From Bradyrhizobium sp. WBAH42 (GTDB lineage: Bacteria; Pseudomonadota; Alphaproteobacteria; Rhizobiales; Xanthobacteraceae), in assembly GCF_024585265.1 (NCBI RefSeq), contig NZ_CP036533.1, positions 7,449,001 through 7,513,000 of the forward strand: a stretch of DNA of 64,000 nucleotides, in the 5' to 3' direction. Below the pieces are notes generated by a model, which saw nothing but the letters and a program-made list of their open reading frames with translations, made no database searches and was not told the DNA's origin. Within the stretch, counting starts at the first letter, position 1, and each line of letters opens with the position of its first letter. The position numbers and the translations under genes were made by a program. Positions 1 through 9,037 of the stretch are shown here, one piece after another.

Positions 1-158
1 TGGCCGACGCACTCGAACGCGTGCTGACCTCCAAGCCGCTGGCCGCGACGTTAACCGAAGGCGCACGGCAGACCGCCGCCGGCCTTCTCAATTGGGATCG
101 CATCGCCGAGCAGCTCCTTGGATCGTATCACCGGCTCGCCGGTCGCACCGTGAGTTGA
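1..158 (+). CDS. 3' end of a probable glycosyltransferase (truncated by window start)
   Basis: An open frame runs from base 3 to a TGA at 156-158 and encodes about 51 C-terminal residues (ADALERVLTS...LNWDRIAEQLLGSYHRL). Alternating Ala/Leu/Arg helices ending in a NWDRIAEQLLGSYHRL-like tail are typical of the last helix of GT4-type (GT-B) glycosyltransferases. The gene converges on the acyltransferase operon 15 bases further on, which fits an EPS glycosyltransferase. The catalytic part lies outside the window, so the family assignment is an inference from the tail and the context. Confidence 0.5.
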   Translation, partial: ADALERVLTSKPLAATLTEGARQTAAGLLNWDRIAEQLLGSYHRLAGRTVS

Positions 159-173
159 GCGCGAGCGGCGCCC

Positions 174-1262
174 TCAAACCGATTGCTCGATCTGCGGCCG
201 GAAGAACATGCCGCGGATCGCGCCGTCCAGCAATCGCCTCAGCCTGACCTCGATCAGCTCATAACTGATCGCGCTTGCGACCAACGACATCACCAGCCCA
301 AGCCCGATGAAGCCGGCCCACAGCAGCCAGCGGTCGACGCCGACGGCGACCAGCTTCAGGCCGATCACCTGCAGGGGGAAGAGCACGAAGGGGTGCACGA
401 GATAGAGGCTGTAGCTGATCTTGCCGACATATTGCAGCGCCGGTGCGCTCAGAGCTTTGCCGAGGCCGGAGTCCGGAGCAAGCACCATGCCGAACAGCAG
501 AAATCCGGGGATGAGCCCGACGAAGGGGTGAAACAACACCAGGCTCGCATATAGCGCAGCTCCGCAAGCAAGGCCGGCGACCAAGCCGGCCCGCCCCGGA
601 ATCGAGATGCGAAATCCAGTGGCGCTGAACAGCATGCCGATACAGAAGAAGGCGGTGATCGGCCAGTGCATCAGGCAGGCGATGCCAAGCAGCAGCAAAG
701 GCGCCGCCAGCAATCTGCCACCGGTGCGCCAGACCGAGAACGTCAGCGCAAACCAGATGTAGAACGCCCACTCATAGGTCAATGTCCAGGCGTTCTGCTG
801 GGCGATCGGCAGGCCGAGCGCGTCCTGCACGAAGAAGAGATTGGCCGCGAAGATCGCGAGATAGTTGCTCAGGTCGATGCCGCGGAAGAACTTGTACGCC
901 ACGATCGGACCGATCGCGAACAGCGCAAGATGCAGCACGACGAACACCGGCATGATGCGCAGGACGCGATCGAAGAAGAACCGCGACAACGACCCGTGCC
1001 GCACCAGGCTCGCCGGGATCAGGAAGCCGCTGATCATGAAGAACAGCTCGACGCCGTGCCCGCCGACATTGATCACCGATTGCAGCCAAGCCCAGAGCGG
1101 CGGCAGGAAGCCGGGATCGGGGATGTCGTACATGCCGCCCTTCGGCATGTCGTAGAAATGGTCCATCAGCACACTCAGCGCGGCGATGCCGCGCAGGCCC
1201 TGGACCGACGGAACGAACGACCCGTCATAGGCGGCGCCCGGCTGGTGCGGTGTCTTGATCAC
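174..1262 (-). CDS. acyltransferase 3 family membrane protein (EPS O-acylation)
   Basis: A 362-residue integral membrane acyltransferase (acyltransferase_3/OafA-ExoZ type) likely to add acetyl or similar groups to polysaccharide. The family N-terminus is clear: a QGLRGIAALSVLMDHFY motif with the conserved Arg, then HGVELFFMISGFLI, then alternating hydrophobic segments to the C-terminus (SYSLYLVHPFVLFP near the end). I chose GTG at 1262 because GTGA overlaps the stop of the upstream acyltransferase by four bases and puts the conserved motif near the N-terminus. A longer frame reaches back to 1715, but that part only shadows the upstream gene. Last gene of a four-gene minus-strand operon. Confidence 0.85.
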   Translation of the reverse strand: MIKTPHQPGAAYDGSFVPSVQGLRGIAALSVLMDHFYDMPKGGMYDIPDPGFLPPLWAWLQSVINVGGHGVELFFMISGFLIPASLVRHGSLSRFFFDRVLRIMPVFVVLHLALFAIGPIVAYKFFRGIDLSNYLAIFAANLFFVQDALGLPIAQQNAWTLTYEWAFYIWFALTFSVWRTGGRLLAAPLLLLGIACLMHWPITAFFCIGMLFSATGFRISIPGRAGLVAGLACGAALYASLVLFHPFVGLIPGFLLFGMVLAPDSGLGKALSAPALQYVGKISYSLYLVHPFVLFPLQVIGLKLVAVGVDRWLLWAGFIGLGLVMSLVASAISYELIEVRLRRLLDGAIRGMFFRPQIEQSV

Positions 1263-2365
1263 TCCGCGGCACCCTGAGTGCTGAGAGCGGGCTCGAGAAC
1301 GACCGGCTTCCGTCGCGCCGAGCGGAACCTCTGCCCGAAGGAAATGCAGGGCTTTTCGACGAAGGCGTAGGTCATCCAGCTGACGAGGATCGACAACGCC
1401 AGGATCACGCCCATGAAGATCGACCATCCGAGCGGCCCGTCGCCGAACCAAACGAGGCGATGGACGGCGACGATCACGAACGGCGACATCAGGTAGACCG
1501 AATAGCTGATGACGCCGACGAACGCCATCGGACGCCACGCCATTCGCTCGCCGAACACGGCAAAGGCGATGAAGACCAGCGCCGCGCAGACATAGGCCGA
1601 TCCGATCGAATAGCTGTAGAAGAAATTCTCGTGGTACACGCCTCCGAAACGCCGGTCGGACAGGGTGGCGGCGAAGACCGCATACAGCAGGGTGCAGACG
1701 GCCACATGGGTCCATCGCAGCTTGCCACCAATGACGGTGTCACGGATGATCTTGCCGAGGAACATCGCCGACAGGTTCAACCCGACCTCCATCACCGACG
1801 AGACGGCCCTGTTCTCGACCCAAAGCGCAGCGGTGGTTCCGACCAGAGCGGCTGCGATGACGATCGTCACCGCCGTGAAGCGCTGGTTCAGCAGCCCCAT
1901 TGCAAAGAGGATCGTGCATCCGACGTAGAACAAGAGCTCGATCGCCAGCGTCCAGTAGAACACCCAGAGGTTCGGGACGTTCACGAACGTCTGCAACATC
2001 GTCACGTTGGCGGCAATCTGCCCCAGCGGATAGACTTTCGAGTCGAAGAGCTGCATCGTCACGAGCCCGACGACGAGCGATGTCCAGTAGGCCGGATAGA
2101 GCCGGAAGAAGCGGCTGATGGTAAAATCCCGCACGGGCGTGGCGCTGTCCGGGAAGCTGAACGGAATGACGAAGCCGCTGACGAAGAAGAACAAGACGAC
2201 GCCGAACCGGCCGAAGTTCATGTAATAGCCGAACACGTCGTGGATGGGCCAGTAATAGGCGCCCGTCGGGTGCTTCTCGACGATCACCTCGAATACGTGC
2301 TGGACCAGGACCGACAACACGGCAATACCGCGCAGCGTGTCGATGAATGCGAGCCGTCTATGCAT
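1259..2365 (-). CDS. acyltransferase 3 family membrane protein (EPS O-acylation)
   Basis: A 368-residue acyltransferase_3 protein. The N-terminus carries FIDTLRGIAVLSVLVQHVFE, matching the family's L-R-G-I-A plus His motif, followed by FGVVLFFFVSGFVIPFSF and about ten membrane segments; SYSVYLMSPFVIVAVHRL near the C-terminus is also typical. It starts ten bases after the polymerase-like gene and overlaps the next acyltransferase by four bases, so translation is probably coupled. The acyl group and target sugar cannot be read from sequence. Confidence 0.88.
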   Translation of the reverse strand: MHRRLAFIDTLRGIAVLSVLVQHVFEVIVEKHPTGAYYWPIHDVFGYYMNFGRFGVVLFFFVSGFVIPFSFPDSATPVRDFTISRFFRLYPAYWTSLVVGLVTMQLFDSKVYPLGQIAANVTMLQTFVNVPNLWVFYWTLAIELLFYVGCTILFAMGLLNQRFTAVTIVIAAALVGTTAALWVENRAVSSVMEVGLNLSAMFLGKIIRDTVIGGKLRWTHVAVCTLLYAVFAATLSDRRFGGVYHENFFYSYSIGSAYVCAALVFIAFAVFGERMAWRPMAFVGVISYSVYLMSPFVIVAVHRLVWFGDGPLGWSIFMGVILALSILVSWMTYAFVEKPCISFGQRFRSARRKPVVLEPALSTQGAAE

Positions 2366-2374
2366 CGTTCGTTC

Positions 2375-3715
2375 TCACCTGCTTCCGCTCGCCGCCGGTA
2401 GATCCGGGCGGAAGCCATCCAGTGGCGGCACCACCGGTGGCCGCATGACGATTGGCACGGCGTCGGCCCCACGTGCAGAGGTCGCACGCCGCGAGAACAC
2501 TTCGCTGAAGCTCAGCGCGATGATCAGAAGGCCGGAGGCGGGGCCGTAGTTCAAGACCGTGATCGTGAACAGGTTGACGATGAAGAGCAGCGTCAGCTTG
2601 TACACGTCAGTCGCACCGAATGTTGCCCGGAACACCATCACCATGAATGCGACGAAGGGAAGACCGAACATCAGGTACGTCCCGATGTAGAAATTGTCGA
2701 CCGGCACCCAAAACGGCGCGAGCGGCGAGAACAGCTGCTGCGGATAGTTGAAGCAGCCCGCGCCGCAGCCGGTCACCAGGCCGACCGGCATGAGCTGGCT
2801 CAGGTAGATGAACGGCTTCTGCCAACTGTTGTTGATGCGATCGAGGATGCTGAACAAGGTCGAATGCGGCACGGCGGCGGTGCCGGACGCGACCACGATC
2901 ATGAAGAACGGCACGAAGATCGAGGCGAAAGACCATTGCGCGATGGATCGGATGGCGGGGAAGCGTGACTTTTCCGGCAGCATCCGCACGAACACCAGCA
3001 AGAGCAAATAGAGCACCAGGACGATCATGGTCGTCTTGCTCGTGGTCAGCTTGATGGCATAGATCGCGATGGAGCCGAACAGGAGGCACCACGTCGTGCT
3101 CTTGCGAATGGAGGTGATCGCGAACGACACCAGGATAAAGAAGGCGGCCATGGTATTGTCGGCCGCAAAGCCCATCAGGCGCTGGTCGTCGCCGCCATAG
3201 GCCCACCACAGCCGGCCGGCTTCGCGGACGGCGCCGAAGGATTCGTATTTGTAGCCGACCCAAGGCATCAGGTAGAATTTCGTCAGGAAGACGCCGATCA
3301 CGGACAGGTAGAACGTCACGGCGATCACCGAAAGCAGCTTGCGGTATGAGCCGAGGCTCGAATCGCAGAAACAAAATCCGACGAAGACCGGCAACATCAT
3401 CTTGAAGGACGAGATCGCTGCGTTCGTCGTCCCCAGCATGAAATAGCCGAGCACGAGCGACAGCATGATCTGCACGAGCACCAGCAGGGCCAGAGTGCTA
3501 CGATTACGCAGGATGCAATGGACGAAGAACTGGGCCAGACACAGAAGCGCAACGGCGTCGGGCAGATACCACAGCGGATTCAAGTGATAGATGCTGGTGT
3601 AGTAGCGGATGACGCCGCCGAAGGCGTCGCGGATCAGATAGACGCCGAGCGCGATCGCCTCGATGTTGAGGCTGATCAGCGTCATTTTCGGCCGGTTCAG
3701 CGCGAGGATGGTCAT
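2375..3715 (-). CDS. Wzy-like / O-antigen ligase-like polysaccharide polymerase
   Basis: A 446-residue polytopic membrane protein with about ten hydrophobic segments (for example TLALLVLVQIMLSLVLGYFM and TMIVLVLYLLLLVFV) and one long periplasmic loop between residues ~300 and 370, the usual layout of Wzy polymerases and WaaL ligases. Primary sequence in this family is poorly conserved, so the call rests on topology and on its place inside an acyltransferase operon beside EPS genes. Start ATG at 3715 is seven bases downstream of the preceding stop. A longer in-frame extension to 3859 only covers the antisense of the upstream gene. Confidence 0.65.
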   Translation of the reverse strand: MTILALNRPKMTLISLNIEAIALGVYLIRDAFGGVIRYYTSIYHLNPLWYLPDAVALLCLAQFFVHCILRNRSTLALLVLVQIMLSLVLGYFMLGTTNAAISSFKMMLPVFVGFCFCDSSLGSYRKLLSVIAVTFYLSVIGVFLTKFYLMPWVGYKYESFGAVREAGRLWWAYGGDDQRLMGFAADNTMAAFFILVSFAITSIRKSTTWCLLFGSIAIYAIKLTTSKTTMIVLVLYLLLLVFVRMLPEKSRFPAIRSIAQWSFASIFVPFFMIVVASGTAAVPHSTLFSILDRINNSWQKPFIYLSQLMPVGLVTGCGAGCFNYPQQLFSPLAPFWVPVDNFYIGTYLMFGLPFVAFMVMVFRATFGATDVYKLTLLFIVNLFTITVLNYGPASGLLIIALSFSEVFSRRATSARGADAVPIVMRPPVVPPLDGFRPDLPAASGSR

Positions 3716-3722
3716 GTCCGGC

Positions 3723-4934
3723 TCAGTTCGTCGGCCGCGCCGATGGCGCCGGAGAGGCGGAGAAATCGGTCCGGCTACCCAGAGCGTTCCGCATCCACCT
3801 GCCGCCGGGAATCTCGACGTAGCGATAAGTGAAGTGCGAAACCACGAGCACGGCGGCAAGCGAGACCACGAGATTCAGCGTGGCCGGCAGGCCCGCCCAG
3901 ACCGAATCGAGAGCGGCGATCCGCCCGGCCCCGAGCGCCCGCACGAAATACTCGGACAGCAGCACCACGAGCGCGTGCACCATGTAGATCGAATAGGAGC
4001 GGCGTCCGAGCCAGACCAGCGGCCCCGCCACCAGCATCCGCGGAACGAGAATCGCATCGGGAAAGGCGAGCAGGCTGCCGAGGAAGATCGCAAACGTCAC
4101 CGGCGCGAGGAAGGTCGCAGCGGGATTCGTTTCCGCCAAGCTCACCAGGACAACGCTGGCGATCATGGCGGCGAGCTGCACCAGGCCCTGGACGGCCGGG
4201 CCCGGCTTGGCCGGCAGGCGATCGACGATCCGCACCGTCAACACGCCCAGAAAGAAGCTCACGAAGCAGCGCAGAATGCCGAAATCGGTCTGAAGCCCGA
4301 GGCTTCTCTTATCGAGCACGAAGATGATGACGACGAGGCTAGCCACCGCGACCAGGCCGCAGAGAACGTAGAACCACAGCAGGGAGCGCATGCGCTGGGC
4401 AAACAGGACGATCAGGCCAAACACCAGATATGTGTAGAACTCGACGCTGATGCTCCAGCTCGGCGCATTCCAGCTGAGATAGTCGATGAAGCCCATCGAG
4501 TGCAGCAGAAAGACGTTGAGCACGAACGAATAGGCGTTGTTCACCTCGAAGGCCGCCGGCGCGGCCACGACGACGCCTGCCATGACCAGGCTGATGCGCA
4601 GGAGGCGAAACAACAGATTGGCAACCAGCATGACGATATGCAGCGGATAGACCCGCGCCAGGCGCCGCACCATGAATTCGCGTAGCGAGAAGCGTCCGAA
4701 GTCGCTCTCGACGTAGCTGAGCGACATGACGATCCCGCTGAGAACAAAGAACAAGTCGACCAGCAGCCAAGCGCTTCGGAAGAACGAGCAATTGATCCAC
4801 GCATTGTGCGGAAACGCCGCGAGGAATGTCGGCATCAGCAGGAGATGGTGAATCACCACCGACGTCGCGGCGATCCCCCGAATGCTGTCGAGCGGCAGGA
4901 CATGTGCCTTCTCACGATGAACCAACTCCGTCAC
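3723..4934 (-). CDS. acyltransferase 3 family membrane protein (first gene of operon)
   Basis: A 403-residue acyltransferase_3 protein. The family motif LDSIRGIAATSVVIHHLLLM sits at residues ~16-35, followed by WLLVDLFFVLSGIVMSLSY and, near the C-terminus, GRRSYSIYMVHALVVLLSE. It heads the minus-strand operon acyltransferase - polymerase - acyltransferase - acyltransferase, and its promoter must lie in the 600-base divergent region to its right. Three acyltransferases around one polymerase suggest a polymer with several acyl substitutions; the acyl donors are unknown. Confidence 0.87.
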   Translation of the reverse strand: MTELVHREKAHVLPLDSIRGIAATSVVIHHLLLMPTFLAAFPHNAWINCSFFRSAWLLVDLFFVLSGIVMSLSYVESDFGRFSLREFMVRRLARVYPLHIVMLVANLLFRLLRISLVMAGVVVAAPAAFEVNNAYSFVLNVFLLHSMGFIDYLSWNAPSWSISVEFYTYLVFGLIVLFAQRMRSLLWFYVLCGLVAVASLVVIIFVLDKRSLGLQTDFGILRCFVSFFLGVLTVRIVDRLPAKPGPAVQGLVQLAAMIASVVLVSLAETNPAATFLAPVTFAIFLGSLLAFPDAILVPRMLVAGPLVWLGRRSYSIYMVHALVVLLSEYFVRALGAGRIAALDSVWAGLPATLNLVVSLAAVLVVSHFTYRYVEIPGGRWMRNALGSRTDFSASPAPSARPTN

Positions 4935-5530
4935 ATCAACATTCCATAGCTATTGCACCGCAGCAGTGTGTATCAGGTCTCGCGCATGTTCAATCGCCGC
5001 GATCCCACGACTCGCACGCGATGCATGACGACCGACGATACTTTCAGTGCTCGCAGATCATTCGGACATGCGAGCGCCAACTTCACGCCACTTTTTGTTT
5101 GAGACGCCGCGTGCTTCGGGCGCAAATTTCATCAGCCGTGATGATTGCGAGTATTTGCGTGGAAAGTGTGCGCGAAATTCGGCGCTGATGCGATGAAGAG
5201 CGGCGCGTATGAGATTGATCCGTCTGCGCATGGATGCGGCAATGAAAAATTTTTTATGCGAGGGAACAATAGTCGCGCGCTTCGACTTGTGTCGGTTTTG
5301 CGACGTGGCGGCCTGCGAGTGCCTGATATGTTTTCAAGTTGCAACATTCGTGAGCGCGATATGCCAATCTCGCAGGCATTGTAAATCGTGCTTTTGCAAC
5401 CGGCGCAAATTCGAGCAACGTGGTGCGGCATGGACGTTCGCGCTCCAGCTTTTGCGCCGCACAAAAAGATGACACAGTTACCTGCCAAGTTTCGCCTGTT
5501 CTCCAATTGCAACAGAAGCAAGGAACACGG
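4935..5530. promoter_or_regulatory. divergent intergenic region between two EPS operons
   Basis: About 600 bases separate the acyltransferase operon (leftward) from the secreted-protein/Wzc operon (rightward). No convincing gene is present. The region is visibly AT-richer than its neighbours and holds a 17-base dyad at 5450-5466 and a CGCGAAATTCGGCGC element at 5171-5185, both with near-copies in the control region of the sugar transferase at 9-10.5 kb. Promoters for both operons must lie here, but I cannot place -35/-10 boxes with confidence. Confidence 0.6.
5450..5466. promoter_or_regulatory. candidate operator dyad TTTTGCGCCGCACAAAA
   Basis: An imperfect palindrome (TTTTG-N7-CAAAA outer arms, 14 of 17 positions symmetric) 64 bases upstream of the ATG at 5531. 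A 14/17 match (TTTTGCGGCGCACGAAC) lies at 10587-10603 upstream of the sugar transferase gene. Its regulator is unknown. Confidence 0.35.
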
Positions 5531-6097
5531 ATGGGCCGCGGACTAACACGTCGTCATGCACAACCGCGATGGCTACCGACTGTCTTGATAGGTTCTGCGC
5601 TGATCGTCTCGAGCGCCGATGCTTGCCGCGCTCAGTGCGTCGAATTTTCGGACCGCGCCTCGCAACTGGAACTCGACACCTTCGTGAAGTCGCCCTCCTC
5701 GCTTCTGGAGCGACTGCGCAATGACAAGGAAAAGTTGCGGTACCGGCTCGCGACGCTGATTGCGACCAATCCGTCTTTGCTGCCGTCGGTGCAGACGCTT
5801 ATTTCGGCATCGGCTTCGAGCGATCGTTCGGCCATCGGCGCCGCGTTGCGGATCGCCGAAGGGCGGTGCACGACGACGAAGCCGGATGCCGCGCGCAAGA
5901 TCAGGGATTTCGCGCAGCGGATCGGCGATCTCAACGTGCAGTCTGGTTATGCCGCCGCGGGCGAAGACAATTCCGGCGTCCAGGCGCAATCGCAGATCAA
6001 AGGCCCGGCCCAACCGCCCCGAGGCGGCGGCCTGCTCGACGGCGAGTGGAAGACCAAGCTGGCCAATCCATTCAAGCCCGTCCCCCTTCCGAATTGA
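5531..6097 (+). CDS. secreted hypothetical protein in the Wzc operon
   Basis: A 188-residue protein of unknown function. A signal peptide is evident: basic start (MGRGLTRRHAQPRW), hydrophobic stretch PTVLIGSALIVSS, probable cleavage near ACRAQ. The mature part is mostly helical, with two Cys (CVEFSD near the mature N-terminus and GRC about 80 residues on) that could form a disulfide, and ends in a Pro-rich tail. ATG at 5531 was chosen over the longer frame from 5420 because an AAGGAA-like ribosome site precedes it and the signal peptide starts there. It sits 31 bases before the co-polymerase/kinase gene, so a periplasmic role in EPS assembly is plausible but unproven. Confidence 0.75.
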   Translation: MGRGLTRRHAQPRWLPTVLIGSALIVSSADACRAQCVEFSDRASQLELDTFVKSPSSLLERLRNDKEKLRYRLATLIATNPSLLPSVQTLISASASSDRSAIGAALRIAEGRCTTTKPDAARKIRDFAQRIGDLNVQSGYAAAGEDNSGVQAQSQIKGPAQPPRGGGLLDGEWKTKLANPFKPVPLPN

Positions 6098-6128
6098 TCG
6101 ATGATGACCAAAGGCAGCGAATTAGCAC

Positions 6129-8330
6129 ATGTACCAGCCTAGAGAACATTTCCAGTCGGGACACCGATTCGGCATCGAATTCGGCGGGGCAGTCCTCAGC
6201 TTCGAGCGTGTGGCCGATGTGCTCCGCCGCCAGTGGCCGATCATCGCGGCGTGTGTCGGAGCTTCGCTGGCGCTGGTAATGCTGTATCTGGTCACGGCGC
6301 AACCCATGTATACGGCGAACGCCCGCATCATGATGGACACGCGCCAGGCGCAGGTGCTGGACAAGGACAGCAACGCCAGCAGCGCCCTGATCGACACCGG
6401 TTATGTCGACAGTCAGGTCGAAGTCATCAACTCGGACGATCTGATCCTGTCCGTCGTCCGTCGCCTGAAGCTGACGGAGGATCCGGAGTTCAACGGCTCC
6501 AATCCGGGCCTTCTCTCCCTGATCATGGGCAAGATCACCTCGCTGTTCGGCTCCGGCGAGCCGGCGTCACAGGAGCGAATCGAACATGCCGTGGTCGAGC
6601 AGGTTCAGAAGAACCTGCGGACGGAGCGCGTGCTGACGACCTATGTCCTGTCGCTGAACTATCGCGCGCGGAGCCCGGACAAGGCCGCCAAGATCGCCAA
6701 CGCCATCGCCAATGCCTACCTGGTCGGCGCTCTCGAGGCCAAATATCAATCCACCAAGCGGGCCACCGAATGGCTTCAGCAGCGCAGCATCGAGCTGAGC
6801 GAGCAGGCGTCGGCCAGCGATCGCGCCGTGCAGACCTTCAAGGCCGAGCACAACATCGTCGGAACCAGCCGCGGCCTGATGTCCGAACAACAATTGTCGG
6901 ACCTCAACACCCAGCTGGTTCAAGCGCGGGCGTCGACGGCCGAAGCCAAGGCCCGGCTCGACCGGATCACCGCGATTTCGGACCAGGACGTCGCACAATC
7001 GACGGTGACCGATGCTCTCAACAACTCGGTCATCACCCGCTTGCGCGCCCAATATCTCGACCTCCAGGCCCAATATGCCGACTGGTCCAGGCGCTACGGC
7101 AAGGGCCATCTTGCGGCGGTGAACCTGGCCAACAAGATGGAGGAGCTGCGCAAGAACATCGCCGATGAGCTGCATCGGATCGGCGACGCCTATCGCAGCG
7201 ACTATGAGATCGCAAAGAGCCGCGAGGCCTCGCTCGAAAAGAACGTGAAGGAGCTCGTCGCCCAGGCCGGCGATACCGGCCAGGCCGCAGTCAAGCTGCG
7301 CGATCTCGAAAGCGCCGCCGACACTTATCGCAATCTCTACAACAATTTCCTCGAGAAGCTGCAGAGCGCGACGCAGAATCAGAGCTTCCCGCTGAGCGAA
7401 TCGCGCCTCATCAGCACCGCCACCAAGCCCGATCGCAAGAGCTCGCCGCGCACGGTCCTCGCGCTGGTGGGGGGCCTCGTCGGCGGCCTCTGTCTCGGCT
7501 TCGGCGTCGCCTTTGCACGCGAGCTGCTGAGCGACGTGCTGCGAACCCCCGGCGAGGTCGAGGACGAGCTCGGCGTGAAGTGCCTCGGCGTCCTGCCCGA
7601 TATCGGTCCGGCCACGAAGACCGGCGCATCCGATGTGTCTCGCTACGTCGTCGACCATCCGTTCTCGCGGTTCGCCGAGACACTGCGCAATATCAAGGTG
7701 TCGATCGATGTCGCGCGCCTGACCCGCGAGATCAAGGTGATCGGCATCGTCTCTTCCCTTCCCAAGGAAGGAAAGACGACCGTCGCTGCGAATTTCGCGC
7801 AATTGATCGCGCTCACGGGCCATCGCACGGTTCTGATCGACGGCGACCTGCACACGCGCTCGCTGACGCGGGAGCTCGCGCCCAACGCCAAGAGCGGGCT
7901 CGTGGAGGCACTCAACGACCCCGCGAGCCTCGGCTACCACGTGCAGCGGAGCAAGGAGACGGGACTGGATTTCCTCCCCTCCGTCGTGGCGTCCCGCATG
8001 GTGAATTCCGCCGACGTCATCGGCTCGAAGGCGATGGCCGAGCTGCTCAAGGTGCTGAGGGAGCACTACGAGTACATCGTGATCGATCTCGCCCCGGTGA
8101 TGCCGGTGGCGGACTCCAAGGCCGTCAGCCTCCTGATCGACGCCATGGTCTACGTCATCGAATGGGGGCAGACGACGCGAAGCGCGCTACAGGAGTCGGT
8201 TTCCGGGTCGGAGGTCCTGCAGAAGAAGCTGCTCGGCGCCGTGCTCAACCGCGCCAATCCGAAGATGCTCAAGCGCATCGAGGCCTACAAGGGCAAGCAC
8301 CACAACAGCTATTACGTCGAGCACGCCTAG
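6129..8330 (+). CDS. polysaccharide co-polymerase with cytoplasmic tyrosine kinase (Wzc/ExoP type)
   Basis: A 733-residue inner-membrane protein that sets EPS chain length and couples polymerisation to export. Order of parts: Wzz-type N-terminal region with a membrane segment at ~35-58, a long periplasmic coiled-coil region (~60-440, rich in Ala/Glu/Lys/Gln), a second Gly-rich membrane segment at ~442-462, then a BY-kinase domain. The kinase has Walker A SSLPKEGKTT (~540-549), Walker A' VLIDGDLHTRS (~568) and Walker B YIVIDLAPVMP (~648). The C-terminus ends in a short Tyr cluster (EAYKGKHHNSYYVEHA), the site of autophosphorylation in this family. Co-directional with the secreted protein upstream and followed by a terminator. 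Confidence 0.92.
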   Translation: MYQPREHFQSGHRFGIEFGGAVLSFERVADVLRRQWPIIAACVGASLALVMLYLVTAQPMYTANARIMMDTRQAQVLDKDSNASSALIDTGYVDSQVEVINSDDLILSVVRRLKLTEDPEFNGSNPGLLSLIMGKITSLFGSGEPASQERIEHAVVEQVQKNLRTERVLTTYVLSLNYRARSPDKAAKIANAIANAYLVGALEAKYQSTKRATEWLQQRSIELSEQASASDRAVQTFKAEHNIVGTSRGLMSEQQLSDLNTQLVQARASTAEAKARLDRITAISDQDVAQSTVTDALNNSVITRLRAQYLDLQAQYADWSRRYGKGHLAAVNLANKMEELRKNIADELHRIGDAYRSDYEIAKSREASLEKNVKELVAQAGDTGQAAVKLRDLESAADTYRNLYNNFLEKLQSATQNQSFPLSESRLISTATKPDRKSSPRTVLALVGGLVGGLCLGFGVAFARELLSDVLRTPGEVEDELGVKCLGVLPDIGPATKTGASDVSRYVVDHPFSRFAETLRNIKVSIDVARLTREIKVIGIVSSLPKEGKTTVAANFAQLIALTGHRTVLIDGDLHTRSLTRELAPNAKSGLVEALNDPASLGYHVQRSKETGLDFLPSVVASRMVNSADVIGSKAMAELLKVLREHYEYIVIDLAPVMPVADSKAVSLLIDAMVYVIEWGQTTRSALQESVSGSEVLQKKLLGAVLNRANPKMLKRIEAYKGKHHNSYYVEHA

Positions 8331-8358
8331 AGCGAGGTCCAGCCGAACTGAGCGATCT

Positions 8359-8390
8359 TAAGGCCCGCAGCCGTCTGGCAGCGGGCCTTA
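8359..8390 (+). terminator. terminator hairpin after the Wzc-like gene
   Basis: A perfect 10-base inverted repeat, TAAGGCCCGC (8359-8368) and GCGGGCCTTA (8381-8390), with a 12-base loop, 28 bases past the stop at 8330. The T-tract is weak (TTCGTGC follows), so termination may be partial. Confidence 0.6.
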
Positions 8391-8706
8391 TTCGTGCTTG
8401 GCGGTCGCTGGAATGGCGTCGCGTGCGCCCTCGCACACGGACCGGAGATGCGGCAAGCGCGCCGGACCTGCGCGCGAGTCCGTATTCGTCCGGAATCCAC
8501 AACTTGCAGTTATTGCTCTAGCCAAAAGCAAGGATTGACGGGTACGGTGGTCGCCGGAACAATGCGCCGAGGGACAATCATCCGTCGATAAGACGAGACA
8601 ATCCGAGCTTGATGCCTGAAAATGCCGAAACTTTAGGCATCTTTCTTTCTCGGTTCCCCGAGGCTAATCTCGGCTCATACTCGCAGTTCTTTTCCGGTAG
8701 GCTCGG
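8391..8706. other. intergenic stretch, no gene seen
   Basis: About 315 bases between the terminator and the small membrane protein. No reading frame with a credible start and composition was found. The AT-rich stretch around 8620-8700 probably holds the promoter of the downstream gene. Confidence 0.4.
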
Positions 8707-8994
8707 ATGCTGATCGTCCTGACGATTTTGACTATTTGGGTTCTGCTCAACATTCTATTCGTGTTGATCGTGGTCCCTCCACGCAAGCCGCTCCGCCAAC
8801 CCATGGCGACGACGCTCTCACCCGCGCCCATCGACCCGAGCCGGCGCCAGATCGAGCAGGACGAGCCTTTCTCGATCCGCCACGTCATCGTCTCCGTCGC
8901 GATGGGCGCCTTCTTCGTGCTCGTGCCGCCGCTGCTCGCCCTGCGCGATGCGATCATGCGGCTCCTCGGCAAGCCCCCGCAGAATAAAACCTGA
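8707..8994 (+). CDS. small two-span membrane protein, function unknown
   Basis: A 95-residue protein with an N-terminal membrane span (MLIVLTILTIWVLLNILFVL), a charged linker (IDPSRRQIEQDEP) and a second hydrophobic segment (VIVSVAMGAFFVLVPPLLAL), ending in a short basic tail. It lies between the Wzc-like kinase and the convergent sugar transferase gene. No domain is recognised. A GC palindrome (GGCCCCCGGGGGGCC) just after the stop could be a structure but has no T-tract. Confidence 0.65.
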   Translation: MLIVLTILTIWVLLNILFVLIVVPPRKPLRQPMATTLSPAPIDPSRRQIEQDEPFSIRHVIVSVAMGAFFVLVPPLLALRDAIMRLLGKPPQNKT

Positions 8995-9037
8995 GGCCCC
9001 CGGGGGGCCGGAGGCAGGCGATTGAGAGATTGAGCGC

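Noticed and set aside
6567..8066. 499-residue antisense frame opposite the Wzc-like gene
   Set aside because: His/Arg/Glu-rich low-complexity composition typical of GC-rich antisense frames; no start site, and the sense strand carries a clear enzyme.
8990..9015. GC palindrome GGCCCCCGGGGGGCC as terminator
   Set aside because: No T-tract on either strand; kept only as a remark.
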